Under the pieces are notes generated by a model that made no database searches, was not told where the DNA came from, and saw nothing but the letters and a program-made list of their open reading frames with translations. A stretch of DNA of 48,000 bases. Source: Owenia fusiformis (taxonomy: Eukaryota; Annelida; Polychaeta; Sabellida; Oweniidae). Made by a program: the position numbers and the translations under genes. The first letter of the stretch is position 1; the number at the start of each line of letters is the position of its first letter. The stretch is from assembly GCA_903813345.2 (NCBI GenBank), contig CAIIXF020000026.1, positions 1 through 48,000 on the forward strand, in the 5' to 3' direction. Shown here in pieces: positions 32,306-44,568 of the stretch.

Positions 32306-33784
32306 AATTATGTGTAAACAACTAACCTAATTACCAATAGCAATACATACAGTATTTTAACGATTGCAAGTATTTTCTCTGATACTTTTAATTGATATAT
32401 TTTTTAATCATTCTTTCGCAGACTGTTTGGAACAAGTACATGTAGCAAATATTAAACAGACTATTTTGTATGTACGCTGACACATTGACTTATTTAAACA
32501 TTTTGGCAATTTCATGCCGCCTTTTGAAAATATAAATCAGTTACAGGCAATGCTAATCGACGCATTGATCCTAAGTGAAGGAAATACATATCATGATAAG
32601 AAAAAGAAAGGCGTTTCAAGGATAAAACGTGCAATAAACTTTGAAAACACTGATACATCAGGCCTATTTATATATATATTTTGTATTAGCTTAATATAAA
32701 GATAAACTTACTTTTCGATGAGTATTTGGATTTCAGAGTAATTTGTTTCAAGTTAAGTCAATACAAATTATCGCCGACTTAACTTGTGACCATACATATG
32801 ATAAATGAGGGGCATTTTAATACACAATTGGGCAAAACAAGCATATACAATCGAATGTACCATTCTCTCTGCTGTTCTTTCCCAGCCTATCCATAAACAG
32901 ACAGGTACAAGTTCCCATAGTTTTCGCAACATCTAATAATTCTATGATCAATTGCTAGACACAGCAAATATACTAATTAATTGTCTGATTGTGATTCGGG
33001 AACGTAGGGTTTTTACATAAACAGGATACTTGGCTGTACATAGCCTGAGAACACCGGATTGACCCCCCCCCCCCCCCCAATCGACGCCTAGGCGCTGCTT
33101 ATGTTTTAATAAGAAACATTCCCTTGTAAAGAATTATCGGGATATGAATTGATACAAAGTCAAGTATTCTGCCCCTTTTGTGTGATAAAAATATGTATTT
33201 AATTGGTGCTTTAACTTTTTGAACAAAGAAATGAAATAATCGCACTGAATGTCTCAACATAAATCAGTGATGTTTAATTAATAAATGGCACTATTATGTC
33301 AGTCTACGCACTTCATGGACATGGACGGGGGGGGGGTGAGTTACCCATTCTAAAATGGTTAAATTTTGTATTAAAGAGTAATCAATAGGTCGTGAACTCC
33401 GATTGATAACCAACTGTAGCATACTACTTAATTTGTTTGACTATTGATATTAAAAAGGAGTGAATTTATGATATTCATAGAGGTACATTGTATTGGTATT
33501 AATATAATAATGATATTGGGGACCATAAACCACTTTGTTTCGCAAGTAGCTTTAGGATCGCGGTTTTATCTTAACATGTTGCCCTTTGTGCAATTCGAAA
33601 ATGAAATATTTTAATCTATAATTTATATATCATTTGCAAAATAAATGTAATTAAGAGACATGGGGGAGGGGGGGGGGGTTAACGGCCAGAATTTGGAATG
33701 AATTTGGGAATATCAAGGATTGATTAACTTAATGTTGTTCACTGGAGTACACCTGCATAACAATCGGAGACAAAACTGACTTAA
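32306..33784. other. No gene; C- and G-homopolymers
   Basis: A run of about 17 C lies at 33063-33079, and G runs at 33326-33335 and 33668-33679. The 61-codon frame at 32514-32699 lacks recognisable features. Confidence 0.45.
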
Positions 33785-33900
33785 TCTGATATGATAACAA
33801 AAGATTAATAACTTAGTCTATGTTTTTGTTTTTATAATTGCGGAAGTGTACCAAAACCACCTTGATTACAGAAGATATCGTCTAGGCTTTAGATTTAATG
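33785..33900 (-). repeat. ~190-bp family repeat, inverted partial copy
   Basis: On the minus strand it reads TCTTCTGTAATCAAGGTGG...TGGTACACTTCCGC, matching the two direct copies at 43360-43550 and 43855-44035. This one lies outside the 6.7 kb insertion. Confidence 0.65.
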
Positions 33901-34149
33901 AATAGATTTTTTGCCCTAGTCTCATTTAATAAAACAGGCTATTTGCGTATTTAATTAATATTTGTGACAAAATATTTCAGTTAGACTCAAAATCAAAACG
34001 AATTTCTCCATTATAGCCCCCCTCGCAACTGTCCCGAGTCTGCATCTGTTTTTCATGCTTCCGATCCACCTTTGGGATAGAGAGAATAGATGTAGATTTG
34101 TAATTTGGGGGGTGGCATTAAATGTGTTCTCATACAAACTAAAATAAAC

Positions 34150-34565
34150 CCCAAAAAGTCATATCAAATGTCCAAACACAAGACCAATGCCATGTCAAAC
34201 ATCCAAATATAGAACCAATGCCATACCCCCGGGTACCAAATATCCAGAATATAAGACCAAGGCCATTCGAAATATCGAATGCCCCGAGAAGAAGGCAGAT
34301 CTTTGAGTAAAATGATCATAAACAACCTCAAATGAAGGATATGTGTAACAACTAGACCAATGCCCCGGGACCAATGCCGTACCACAATTGAGGGGTAACA
34401 TATTTTCCACACCGACTCTTATACCAGAAAATGGAAAAATCTGTCTTAAAATGTGGGTCCATTGGCTTGACATACCAAATGTAAAAAAGGTACCCCACCT
34501 GAGCCGAGTGTGAACCCCCGGGGTGAATGGTGAACACACGGGGCAAGGAATTCTTCGATTTTGAT
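34150..34565 (-). repeat. Repetitive open frame with CCAATGCC units
   Basis: A 124-codon minus-strand frame (34195-34569) reads through short units of ACCAATGCCATA and ATCCAAATATAGA. The peptide repeats ALVLYLD and GTALVPG. The unit structure and lack of any domain suggest a repeat and not a gene. Confidence 0.45.
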
Positions 34566-34569
34566 TCAA

Positions 34570-35200
34570 GTAATTTTTTTTATAAAATTCATACTCATGT
34601 TAATAGCGGACGCCTTGGCCAAATAATCTTTCAAATCATGCACTTTCCAAGTGATTTTGTAGCAAAATTGTGATAATATATGAACCCCTTGGAATTATTC
34701 AAAGACGGACCCCCGCCAGCCCATCCCCCATTCTTACCTATGCTAAACACTAAGAAAATATATAGAATGGTATCTTACACTTTTTTCTAAATGTTGATAT
34801 CCAAAAAACATATCTTTTTGGTTTATCAACACATACCGCTCACAATATAACAAGTATACAGATTGTAACATAGATAAGCGAATTGGGGAAAATTACAATC
34901 CCTTTGATCAAATTATTATAAGATTTAATCTCCAGCTGAGGTGCAATCAAAATGTTGATACACAATTAGCAGTCAGAAAGATGCTCTTACCACTGTAGTT
35001 TTCAATATTCCCTTTGTTGTAACATCTTATTTCAAAAGAATGGATATTGATGGTTGTATGGAAGTATTCATATCAAACATTCACATTATAGTTTACAGTG
35101 GAATTCCCTCCATAAATGCAACATATTTACCATTTAAGATTTCATATTGGACTTTCCGCATAATGATAAAATGTTGACGATATAGTTTTCGATAAAACCC
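34570..35200. other. No recognisable feature
   Basis: AT-rich; nothing supported. Confidence 0.45.
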
Positions 35201-35483
35201 CAGGGCCGTAGCCAGCTTTCAGTCGGGGGAGGGGTGATGCAATCACCAAAATATTTTAGGTTTTCAGTCGGGGGGTGCGATCGTGACATAAATGAGGCAA
35301 AAAATATTTGTTTTGAATTTTTACGAAAATGATGCAACTTCCTTCAAACCTGAGCTAGAAGCTTCAAACAAAAAATCAATTTAATGCTCTTTTCTTCCTC
35401 TACCTTATGGTACCTTTTATTGCTTGTAGGAGGGGGTGCGAACCCCGGGGTGCGAACCCATCGCTTCTCCTCGTTACGCTTAT
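35201..35483 (+). mobile_element. hAT-like MITE, copy A
   Basis: The left tip CAGGGCCGTAGCCAGC and the right end CTCGTTACGCTTA are degraded forms of the CAGTGGCGTAGCCAG tips. The inside matches copy B at 45737-45974: CTTTCAGTCGGGG, TTTGTTTTGAATTTTTACG, GAGCTAGAAGCTTCAAA. TAAAACCC before and TAAACCC after may be an imperfect 8-bp duplication, as expected for hAT. Confidence 0.65.
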
Positions 35484-36269
35484 AAACCCAATAACGTATT
35501 CCCAAGGAATCGACTTTATTAATTTATATGTGAAAAATGAGCTTGCATGTACAAATTGCATCGTATGCAAACCTTCCCCTGACCGACCCGGTGTAAAAGA
35601 AATTATGGTCCCCTGGGGATAACGGTCCCCTTTCTGGCCCTGATTGTGGATACGATAATAAGAGAAAGAGTTGTATTTAGGTCACCATATAAATCAACGG
35701 AAAGTAGGACCATAATTTGATAGGACCTCCTACCCTTTTACACCGGTCATGTTTATGTCTTTTGAATGATGTCTACCCCTTGATGCATGCATCCTTTAAT
35801 AAGTGGTGTTAAAGTCCCCGATAAATCGGGCTACGTATACCGCCGTGTTTACATTAGGGGATTAGAAGAGTTTATTTTTTATTTAGGTATGCAAGCTACG
35901 TATATCAATATTAGGCCTTCATTCATGTACTCGTGTGCATGTAATCAGCATGCCCTTCAATATTATGTAAACCAGGCTATTCAAGTATAATGTACACTAT
36001 TTATGTGTGTACTACATACAATACAATTCCCTGGGAAACAAAACACAAATACGTTTTATATGTTCAAAATGAGCCATTTGATTGATGCAAACACTAAATA
36101 GCTTCATAAATAACATCTACAAAGTATATCTAATAGTAATTTTCAATTTCAATGTTGAAACTTCCCTGGTTAAGATTATATGGGAAATCATCACGAGACG
36201 AAGATCGTTCGCCTTCCTGGCTTACCTCTGAATCGTGTACCGGGCAATCTCTTTATATAGTTTAGCGAG
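35484..36269. other. No recognisable feature
   Basis: The frames at 35407-35622 and 35787-35990 overlap repeat ends or have no motif. Nothing else is visible. Confidence 0.4.
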
Positions 36270-36417
36270 AGCGGTGCGCCTGCGCAGTTTTAAACTTTGG
36301 CGCACACTTTAAGAATATTGGTGTAGGCCCTGGTCAATATCTCTAGATACGCAGAGTTTCTAGAGACCGGCTAAGCACGTCTAAAAATTACTAGAAATTC
36401 CACAATTTATACAGTGA
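36270..36417 (+). repeat. CTCTTGACACG/TCTAGA dispersed repeat, copy 2
   Basis: ATCTCTAGATACGCAGAG, TTTCTAGAGACCGG, GCACGTCTAAAAATT and AATTCCACAATTTATACAGTG are in the same order as in copy 3 at 37945-38092. Confidence 0.55.
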
Positions 36418-37289
36418 TATGGATTTCATGTTTCTATTGAATGCCTTATTTTGAAGTCTAGCTAAATAATCGAGTTTGATTTTAAACGTTTTCGGGGATC
36501 CGGGCAGAACTCAGGATATAGTACTTGAGTACATTTGCATTCAAAATAATTCAAAATTGCAAATATCATGGAAGTTGATTGCAATTATGTTCGATGATCG
36601 TCAACATGAAACAATATGTCTGAATAATTAGCTATTAAACATCTTTATCAAAACTTTCCTACACTTTTAAATGTTGATCTTGTCAAAGAGTACTCTCCAT
36701 CTGAGATTCAGATGTAGATCGAAAATCAAATTGATTTCAAAGGTATTTATAGATGGTTTACATGAGGGGTTCTGTCCATGTGGGTGGTGTATTCCTTTCA
36801 TAACAAAGAGTTGTTTTGCTTCCGGGGTCCTAAATTATTCAATTTTAAATAGTAACTAATAAGATTAAACAGATCAAAAAGACTCGGGGCACTGCCGTCG
36901 CCCCATCATGATCAATACAGGTGACAATAAGCGACACATGTTTCAGCGTCATGATAGTAAACCATGAAATCTCAAATCTTCCCAGCCCTTGATTTTTGAG
37001 ATCTTTCATCCCAGCTCATATTTCATCTAATTGGGGTCATAAAACTTGTGTAACTGTGCCTGTTGCATCCTCGCTGGAAGGGTATTTTACAAGTTTAAAT
37101 GAAGTCCTTTGAAGAAGGATGTGCCTGTTGTTAAATACATGTACAATGCCTTACTACATTATGTAATGTATTGACATTAAGGTAGATGATTACATGATAA
37201 CAATCACACTTATTGACATTCATAACTCTTCCCATCTGATATGCTCAGATCACAGAATATGCCTCATTATATCAGAGCATGTTTCAGGC
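36418..37289. other. No recognisable feature
   Basis: The frame at 36671-36859 has no motif that I know. AT-rich otherwise. Confidence 0.4.
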
Positions 37290-37495
37290 GTTTCAGACCC
37301 ATAGCCAGGATTTGCCAAGGGGTGGGTTACTTTTTTAAGAAATTCCAGGGGGAGTTTACTTTTGGCAATGTTAGTTCAAAAATGAGCAAAATAATTTAAA
37401 AGGTGCTCAGTATGGGGTAAAAAATGCAATTTTGGTCACGGAGGGGGGGGGGGGTCGCTAGAACCAATCTATCCCCCCTGTATTCGGGCCTGCAT
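37290..37495 (+). repeat. Possible hAT-like MITE fragment
   Basis: ACCCATAGCCAGGATTTG at the left, GGTGCTCAGTATGGGGTAAA, a G run at 37442-37454 and a C-rich right end. It is loosely similar to 11975-12175. Confidence 0.4.
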
Positions 37496-37944
37496 GTGCT
37501 ATCTACATATTTGACAATTGATAATTTGATTGACACGGTTCAAAGTGGACTTTGTTAATTATTCAAACTGTTTTAATATATAGGAATATGCGTCCAAGTT
37601 AAAATCACTCGAAATCAGGGCAGATAAACCTAAGAAAAACACATTTCGTGTTTTCATTTGATCTTTAACATGATCCTGTAAAAATGTCAGATTTAGCAAA
37701 ATACAGAGGCGATCTCCATCTACTCATTCCGACTAAGCTATTGCCTATACTTACACGCACACGCATACTTTTAAATTAATTTTATTTTGATAATGATTTA
37801 AAAAACACAAATTATTATTAACACGAAATTAAAATGATTGTTATATTCCAATCCTAGTAAAGTATAATTAAGCGCGACTATAGGGCATAACAACATGTGG
37901 CCAGTCTAATTATACTGTTTGTTTTGATAAGGCTGTGCAAAGAG
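37496..37944. other. No recognisable feature
   Basis: AT-rich; nothing supported. Confidence 0.45.
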
Positions 37945-38092
37945 ATATAAAAACTCTTGACACGCTCTTTACACGCGAGGTCTTTGCACCTCTTGACACG
38001 TCTTGGAATCTCTAGATACGCGGAGTTCCTAGACTATCTTTGCACGTCTAGAAATTGCTTGGAATTTCACATTTGACGCAGTGACGTTTGCT
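37945..38092 (+). repeat. CTCTTGACACG/TCTAGA dispersed repeat, copy 3
   Basis: CTCTTGACACGCTCTTTACACG, ATCTCTAGATACGCGGAG, GCACGTCTAGAAATTGC and an end ATTTGACGCAGTG. The end is the reverse complement of the start of copy 1 (CACTGCGT). Confidence 0.6.
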
Positions 38093-38311
38093 TTGAACAC
38101 GCACTAAAGGAAGCTATTGTTGTTCTGAATGTAAATATATACCTTCTTCGAAAAACTGAATTTTTATTTTTTGAATTTTTGTTCTCGTTTCTTAAATTAT
38201 TGAGTCAGTCGACACTGTGGGCTATTGCCAGTTAGGAACAATGTGTGTTTTTGCAACGTAAAAAACTTCCTGCATACTGAGACATAACCTTGGTGTTGTT
38301 ATATTGTAAAT

Positions 38312-39616
38312 CACGATTCAACAATCAGGGTTCACACCTTTCAATTCCACAATAAACCAACTTATTCGGATAATTGATGAGATTAGCAATGCTCTTGATG
38401 ATGGTAAAGAAATTCGATTGATTTTTCTTGATATAAGTAAGGCATTCGACAAGGTTTGGCATGATATGTTGATCGAAAAAAAATTGAGATAATTCGGTAT
38501 CCGTGGAAATCTCTTGAAATGGATAAAGAATTACTTGACAGAACAATCACAAAGAGTTATTGTAAACGGTTCTTCATCGGAATGGCTATCTGTAAAGGCA
38601 GGAGTGCCCCAAGGTTCAGTCCTCGGGCCTCTTTTATTTTTAATATTTATAAACGACCTTGTTGAAATTGTCCAGAGTAACATGTATCTTTTCGCAGATG
38701 ATTCTTTTATCTTTGATTTAGTTGAAGACGCAGATGCTACTACAATTAAACTCCAAACCGACCTGACGAGTAAAACAAAATGGGCATTTGACAACTTAGT
38801 AACTGTCAATGCTAAGAAAACTCAAATGATGGTTATCTCACACAAAAGTAACATACCAAAACATGGTTAATTAACGTATGGTATTGGACTTCAAAACACA
38901 AATCAGCAAAAACATCTTATCAAACCATCATAAAAGCCAATAGATTAATAAATTACATGACCAGGCTGAAAATAAACTCCCTAGAAATAATCTTGACACC
39001 ATCTATAAGTTATATAATCGCCCCATTCTTGATTATGCGTGTTCTATTTATGACAACACCAGTGAACTTATGGCAGACAAACTCGAAAGAGTACAATATC
39101 GAGCTTCTCTTTTAGTAACCGGCGGAACAAAGCTTACCAGTTACGTCAAATTATGTGGCGATTTGGGATGGCCAACTTTGAAACTAAGACGATGTTATTT
39201 TAAACTTCTTACTTTTTGTAAACTTGTTTATGGAAAATTCCCACATCATTACCGATCGCTGTTGCCAAATCGAGTGAATACTCGGACACAATATGCACTT
39301 AGATCTGCAAACTCGTTTGAGCTGGTAAAATTCAATACGAATCACTACAAAATTAATTTATACCTTCAACAGCGCGTGCTTGGAATGACCTGCCTACACG
39401 GATAAAATATGAAATCAACTATCCAAGTATGTTTACGGAGAACTTAAAGGAAAGTATCTTATACAATTATATAACATCGGAGATCGATTCTCAAATATCC
39501 AACACGCACGTATGAGACTCGGCCACACCCTTCTTAACTCCTACTTCTTTAAAATGGAGAAGGTAAATTCTCCTAACTGCTCGTGTGGAATCCAAAATGA
39601 AACCATCTTTCACTAC
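38312..39616 (+). pseudogene. LINE reverse transcriptase, 5'-truncated (first part)
   Basis: This is part of a non-LTR retrotransposon of the Jockey/CR1/L2 kind. It begins inside the reverse transcriptase at QSGFTPFNSTINQL. The palm motifs follow: FLDISKAFDKVWHD (catalytic Asp), then GVPQGSVLGPLLFLIFINDL, then YLFADDSF (the second metal-binding pair). A TAA at 38490 breaks the frame between motif A and motif B, and there are further shifts at about 38870, 39060 and 39370. The C-terminal region shows ELMADKLERVQYRASLLVTG and NCSCGIQNETIFHY, the zinc-knuckle-like end typical of these elements. At TAC (39614-39616) the frame is cut by a 6.7 kb insertion and resumes at 46346. Inactive. Confidence 0.9.
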
Positions 39617-40929
39617 CACAACGAGAAACACTATATAATAAACATCAATACGACGAGATAATAGATTTATTATCCAAATTGAATAATAACTAATAAGATC
39701 TGTTACTGCTGAATAACATTCTGCTGAATAACATTTGTTATTAATCATATAGAAATGTCTTATCCGAACAGCTTACATGTACGTATTATCCGTTGCGGCC
39801 ATTAACAATTTTACATATCTAATTAGCTAAGTAAATAAACATGCGTCGACACAGTCGCAGTTGACTATGAAAAGTTCAATCATCAATCTTATTTTTATTT
39901 TCTTGATTTAAAGATTTATTATGTTTAAAAAAGAAAATGTTTGATTTTTAAGTTCAACCTTTAATTCTTATTATCAAGAACGCGCATGCAAATTCGCCAA
40001 CCATGTACATTGCTTGCAGTCTGCGCAATTTAATGTAAATCATTGTATATTTTTCGATATACTATAATACTATTCATTATTTGTAAAATTGAACCGAATA
40101 TAATCTAAAATTAATCAGCTATAAATACATTATATGTCATTAAAGTTGCCTTAAAACAATACAATTCGTGCGTTTGTAAATGCTCTAAAGCCCCGCTAGT
40201 ATATGAACGAATCCTAAATAGAAATGAGTAAAATTCGTTCCCATTAGTGTGTACACGTTCTACACCGAGACTTCTCCTTTAAATCAAATCAGTCCACCAG
40301 TATGAGTTAAGAATGGACAGAGGGACGGATGGCTTCATTCAATGGGATAATTAAGATATTTCAAAACCAGTGTCATTCTTCTATGCATACATCACTCCAA
40401 TCATAAAATAAAACAAGCTGTTTATTTTAAAACTATTCTTTACGAATTTATGATAAGTGTATAATGTTCAATCATACAAATCGCAGTCAGTGATTGTTCT
40501 CTACACTCACCCCTCCCCCTTCCTGACATGAACTATTTTGTAAAACCATTGACAGTGTGGAAAGGATTCTTACACTCGAGTGTCAAGGGGGGGGGGGGGG
40601 GGGCATTTACAGAAATATACAAGGCGATGGTTCAAATTGGACAATTTTCAATACTGTTCAACATGGTGAAAACTTCACGTTTTTAAAGAATGCTTGCCCG
40701 GCGAGTGGTTTGCTCTGGATTGCGAGAGAACAAAAACTTTGAGTTAGGATTTTTCCTAATACTATCATTAATCTAAACAACTTTTTAAACCGTCTCTGAC
40801 TACATATCATGCCAATTAATACCATTATTGTGTTGACAGGATTAAATATGATATCTATGGAATTATAATTTAATGAACTCAATAGTCTAAATGATAATAA
40901 GTTCATAATTTAGTCTTGGTTGACTAGTC

Positions 40930-41245
40930 TTGCATCATCAGAGTTGGATTGCAAATACCTCCCTAAATCAAATATTTAAAATTTACAAATTTACTAGTGT
41001 ACCGGGTGGGGAAACAAGTCTCCATCCAACCACTAAAGTTTAAATATACTATATACTATAGTGTCCCGTGAATTCATTATAATTATCTTAGACAATAGTG
41101 AAGTTAAGCGGTACAATCATCGGAGTGTTAATTAATCGGAATGCAAGTTTGATTTAAAATAACTCCTTTGGATCAAATATTTAAATTCTACTAGAATGCG
41201 GGGAGTGGAAAAAAGTCTCCATTCAAACACTAAATACTAGTATCA
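40930..41245 (+). repeat. Degenerate direct repeat pair
   Basis: ATCAAATATTTAAA followed by TACTAG and GTCTCCAT(C/T)CAA occurs at about 40966 and 41164. It lies inside the 6.7 kb element and has no frame. From 39760 to 40930 I see only a G run of about 18 at 40587-40604. Confidence 0.5.
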
Positions 41246-41439
41246 AAAGAAAGATTTCAGTACCCCTTAACTTCACTCCCGGACTTCACTATTCATCACC
41301 ACCCCTCCCTCTTCCCCAAGTATCCCTTATGACCCCAGAATGTTCGTTTCTGTGCCCCCCCCCCCCCGTCCATGGCCAGTAAGTAATCTATGTGTATATT
41401 GGCTCCCTCCCAAAGGTGGGAAAACCAGATGCAGGCATC

Positions 41440-41740
41440 AGGCCTGTCAACTGTCCCGCAATTTGCGTATTTGTCAGGCATTTGCTGAAGAATTTGAAGT
41501 CACGCCAGTTATTTTTGCGTGACAGAAAATGTCACGCAAATACGCATTTTACCTGGTAATTGTCAAGCAAAAAAATTTCTGTAGAAAAATTTCTAAAAAA
41601 GTTCGTCTACACAGCAAAAGTACGAACGCCGAAAAAAAAACGTACGCATTTCGTTCGGACTTTTCACGCGAATCACTAATATGTCACGCATTCCGTCCCG
41701 AAAATGTTCGTACCTACGGGGATATTGCTGGAGCTTGAAT
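41440..41740 (+). repeat. TTTGCGTGACA hairpin-bearing segment
   Basis: TTTGCGTGACAGAAAATGTC followed by ACGCAAA forms a hairpin at 41514-41540. GCCTGTCAACTG...TTTGTCAGGC forms another at 41442-41480, and GTCACGCA words recur. A Lys/Arg-rich 69-codon frame runs through (41529-41738) but shows no domain. It is probably a repeat derived from an unknown element. Confidence 0.4.
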
Positions 41741-42624
41741 AACAAATAAAAGGCATGTTCTTATTTCTGTATTCTGACCTTTGATTGTGTATTAAGTTGA
41801 GCTGCACGCCAAGCGTTAAGATTGTTAAAACGCTTAAAATAAAATTTTATTCCTCTCAATTTACATAAAAATGAAACATATTAGATTCGAATCTCAGTCA
41901 CACCAGCACCACTGGTCAACGGAAGTACAAATATCTAAATTAATCAAATGTCTGAGAATTTGATAACTGTCTGGGATCCAATGTTATATTTTATTGAAGC
42001 AAACTAAGAAAAGTATAAAGATGAATTTTAAACGTTTAGAGGGAAAAGTCAAATATGCATTGTAACCCTAAAAATAATTCATTAAAGTGTCGTACACATT
42101 TATAACATTATATAAATAAAACAAATAAAGCACAACCCTAATGCCCTATAATGAATTATATTATCGGCGCTAAACGGCCCTTGCAATAAAAACGCATCGA
42201 AGCAGGGAATGCTTGGAAAATTCTTCCGAGACTGACTTTTCAAAAATGTTTATATGATGATTGCGTTTGCTTCTCACGAGTTCATTGAAACGTTCAGTCG
42301 TAAAACTTTAGAGATCAAAAGACTAATTAGGCACCTGATTGCGAAAGTTTGATTGCATTTCGATCGCCGGGATTCTACAAACGTATTGTTTAAGTAGCGA
42401 TCGTGTTCTTGGAATCTTGATAACTTCCTATTTTAAGTTTTGGGTTGAAAGCAATGAGTATGTCGGACTTTCTCAAGTCCACATAATGAAACAATATCCC
42501 TTTATATTAGTCCAATCGGAATTTGCATAAACATACCAGTTTTATATTGCAAAAAGAACTGTAATTAATAGCCTACATAAAAGCATCATGCTACATAAAA
42601 CATTAAAGCATATATAAAGCCTAT

Positions 42625-42700
42625 TGTTATCGCACCCATCGCACCCCCCCCCCCCCCCCTCCTGGCTACGCCTATGGATATTTATGCAACTTTCACGTTT
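42625..42700 (-). repeat. hAT-like MITE end fragment
   Basis: A long C run followed by CTCCTGGCTACGCCTATGG matches the right end of the hAT-like MITE at 45737-45974. No left end was found. Confidence 0.5.
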
Positions 42701-43359
42701 ACCCCGCGCCCTAATAATTCTTGCGCCCCCTCTAAATATCAGACCCGTCAGGCGTTGAGGCATTGATCAGGATACCCTGACTCCCAAGCTGTGCGACTTC
42801 TGGCAACCGCTACACCTATATTCCCGGGGAAAACGCTTTTAGAAAAATTGTCAAATATGGTCGTGTGTGGGCAAACACCGAGGAGGAGGACAGGGGTGCG
42901 TGCATTGTGTGCGACCCTTCATCAGTTGTGTACCTTATTTTTTATGAATTTCTTCCGAATAGTAATGCTAGAGGGGTTCTGATATTTATTTCTGTTTTCA
43001 AATGAAATAATTTCACCCTTGCCCGACTGACTTGTAGATAATGCACGAATCAAATAGCATGGGGATCAGGTAATCAGATTGATTCGTATTTTCGCAATCA
43101 GATGAATTAACTTATTGTTTTCTCTGATTAAAAGGCGGTTTGGAGCTACTTTTACAGGATTTGTAAATTCGCAATCAGACTGGCTTATTTTAATATTAAG
43201 TCAGTGCAAGAGGAGGGGACTATAAAGTAGAAAATTGTTTTGATTTCGACACTAACTGAATAATTTATCACAATTGTTAAATAAGCAAACAGAAACAGGT
43301 TTAAAAATGAGAATAGAGGCAAACAGTCTATACATAAAATGTAATTAAAACCCGGGAAT
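42701..43359. other. No recognisable feature
   Basis: Interior of the 6.7 kb element; short frames only. Confidence 0.4.
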
Positions 43360-43550
43360 TAAAAGCAATTTTAGACTGTTAGATGATCTCTTCTGTAATC
43401 AAGGTGATGTTGGTACACTTCCGCCGTTAGAAAAACAAAGACTAAGACAAAGACTATATAGCAATTAATCCTTTTGTAATCATTAAATGTTAGATTCTTA
43501 TTATTTTGTTGGACAATGTTCAGACTTCTGACCAAGATTAAATCATTTAT
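43360..43550 (+). repeat. ~190-bp repeat, copy 1
   Basis: The copy begins AAAAGCAATTTTAGACTG, continues TTAGATGATCTCTT and GTGATGTTGGTACACTTCCG, and ends ATTAAATGTTAGATTCTTAT. It is ~90% identical to copy 2. A minus-strand frame across it is not a gene. Confidence 0.75.
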
Positions 43551-43854
43551 GTTTGTATTTAAAAAATAGTATTTCAATCAGACAGACGCTCTGATGAGTT
43601 AGAAAAATACATTTGTCCATTTCCTCTCAAGAAGTTTTCAAAGGTAATCAAGTCGATTTGTTTGAGTGTTTAGCATTGTTTTTCATAACTTGACGCTTCC
43701 ATGAACAGAATGACTTTGAAATGAGTTTTTATAATTTTAGCTTTTATACGGACATGCTTATTGTATATTTCTATATGAACGTTGTAGTTATGTGATGTAA
43801 CATCGCCCCCCCAAATTACAGGTATACAAATTTTGGTCGGAATGCATTAACTTG

Positions 43855-44035
43855 CAATTAAAAGCAATTTTAGACTGTTAGATGATCTCTTATGTAATCT
43901 AGGTGATGTTGGTACACTTCCGCATTTAAGAAAACAAAGACTAAAACAAAGAGAACTAAGCAATTAATCCTTTTGTTATCATTAAATGTTAGATTCTTAT
44001 TTTTTATTGGACAATATTAAGACTTCTGTCTGCGA
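43855..44035 (+). repeat. ~190-bp repeat, copy 2
   Basis: Direct copy of 43360-43550, about 500 bases downstream. A third, inverted partial copy is at 33785-33900. Confidence 0.75.
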
Positions 44036-44298
44036 TTGTTGTGCAGGTATGTGTATAAAATCATGTGAACAACATTATCGTGGAATCTCCCATATTCATT
44101 CTCATAATGTCTTACAGCTATTTCGCAAATGACATAATCCTAAACAACATATGGACATAATATTGCAGAACTGAGCGAAAAGAAAGGTGGAACAAATCAG
44201 ATTAAGATATTTTATTTTTGAAATGCACAAAGGGCAACAAAACTTAAAGGCGTTGTCAAATAGATCGTGCTTTTATATGATCCCCTTCTATAGTACCC

Positions 44299-44382
44299 TA
44301 CCCTTTGCATTTGTTCGACTTCACTTCTTAAATGAGAGTTTCGTCTTCTCGTAGTTTATAATTAGACTCTGCACGCAGCGTA
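44299..44382 (+). mobile_element. Ultra-short TACCCT element, copy 1 (84 bp)
   Basis: It starts TACCCTTTGCATTTG and ends CTGCACGCAGCGTA. It is flanked by ATAGTACCC (44290-44298) and ATAGTGCCC (44383-44391), a 9-bp direct repeat with one difference. It has the same body as copies 2 and 3: GACTTCACTTCTT, CTTCGTCTT, CGTAGTTTA, GACTCTGCACGCAG. Confidence 0.75.
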
Positions 44383-44442
44383 ATAGTGCCCCTATTATCC
44401 ATGTTCATGTTCTCATTTGATTTTTCATCAGTTATGACTTGA

Positions 44443-44568
44443 TAACATTTGCTCCGATTTTCATTACGGCGCCCGGCCGATTGAGTATCTTGTTCAGAAT
44501 TGAATACAATTTTGAACAAAATACTTATCGGCCGGGCGCCGGTGCTGAAAATCTGAGCAAATGTGACC
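44443..44568. repeat. GC-rich hairpin (GGCGCCCGGCCGAT), complete
   Basis: Arms of about 60 bases are nearly perfect reverse complements. ACATTTGCTCCGATTTTCA pairs with TGAAAATCTGAGCAAATGT, and GGCGCCCGGCCGAT pairs with ATCGGCCGGGCGCC. The centre is GAATTGAATACAATTTT. Frames on both strands read nearly the same peptide because of the symmetry. A damaged copy is at 7393-7508. Confidence 0.85.

Noticed and set aside
34195-34569. 124-codon minus-strand frame as a gene
   Set aside because: It is built of short repeated units (ALVLYLD) and lacks recognisable domains.
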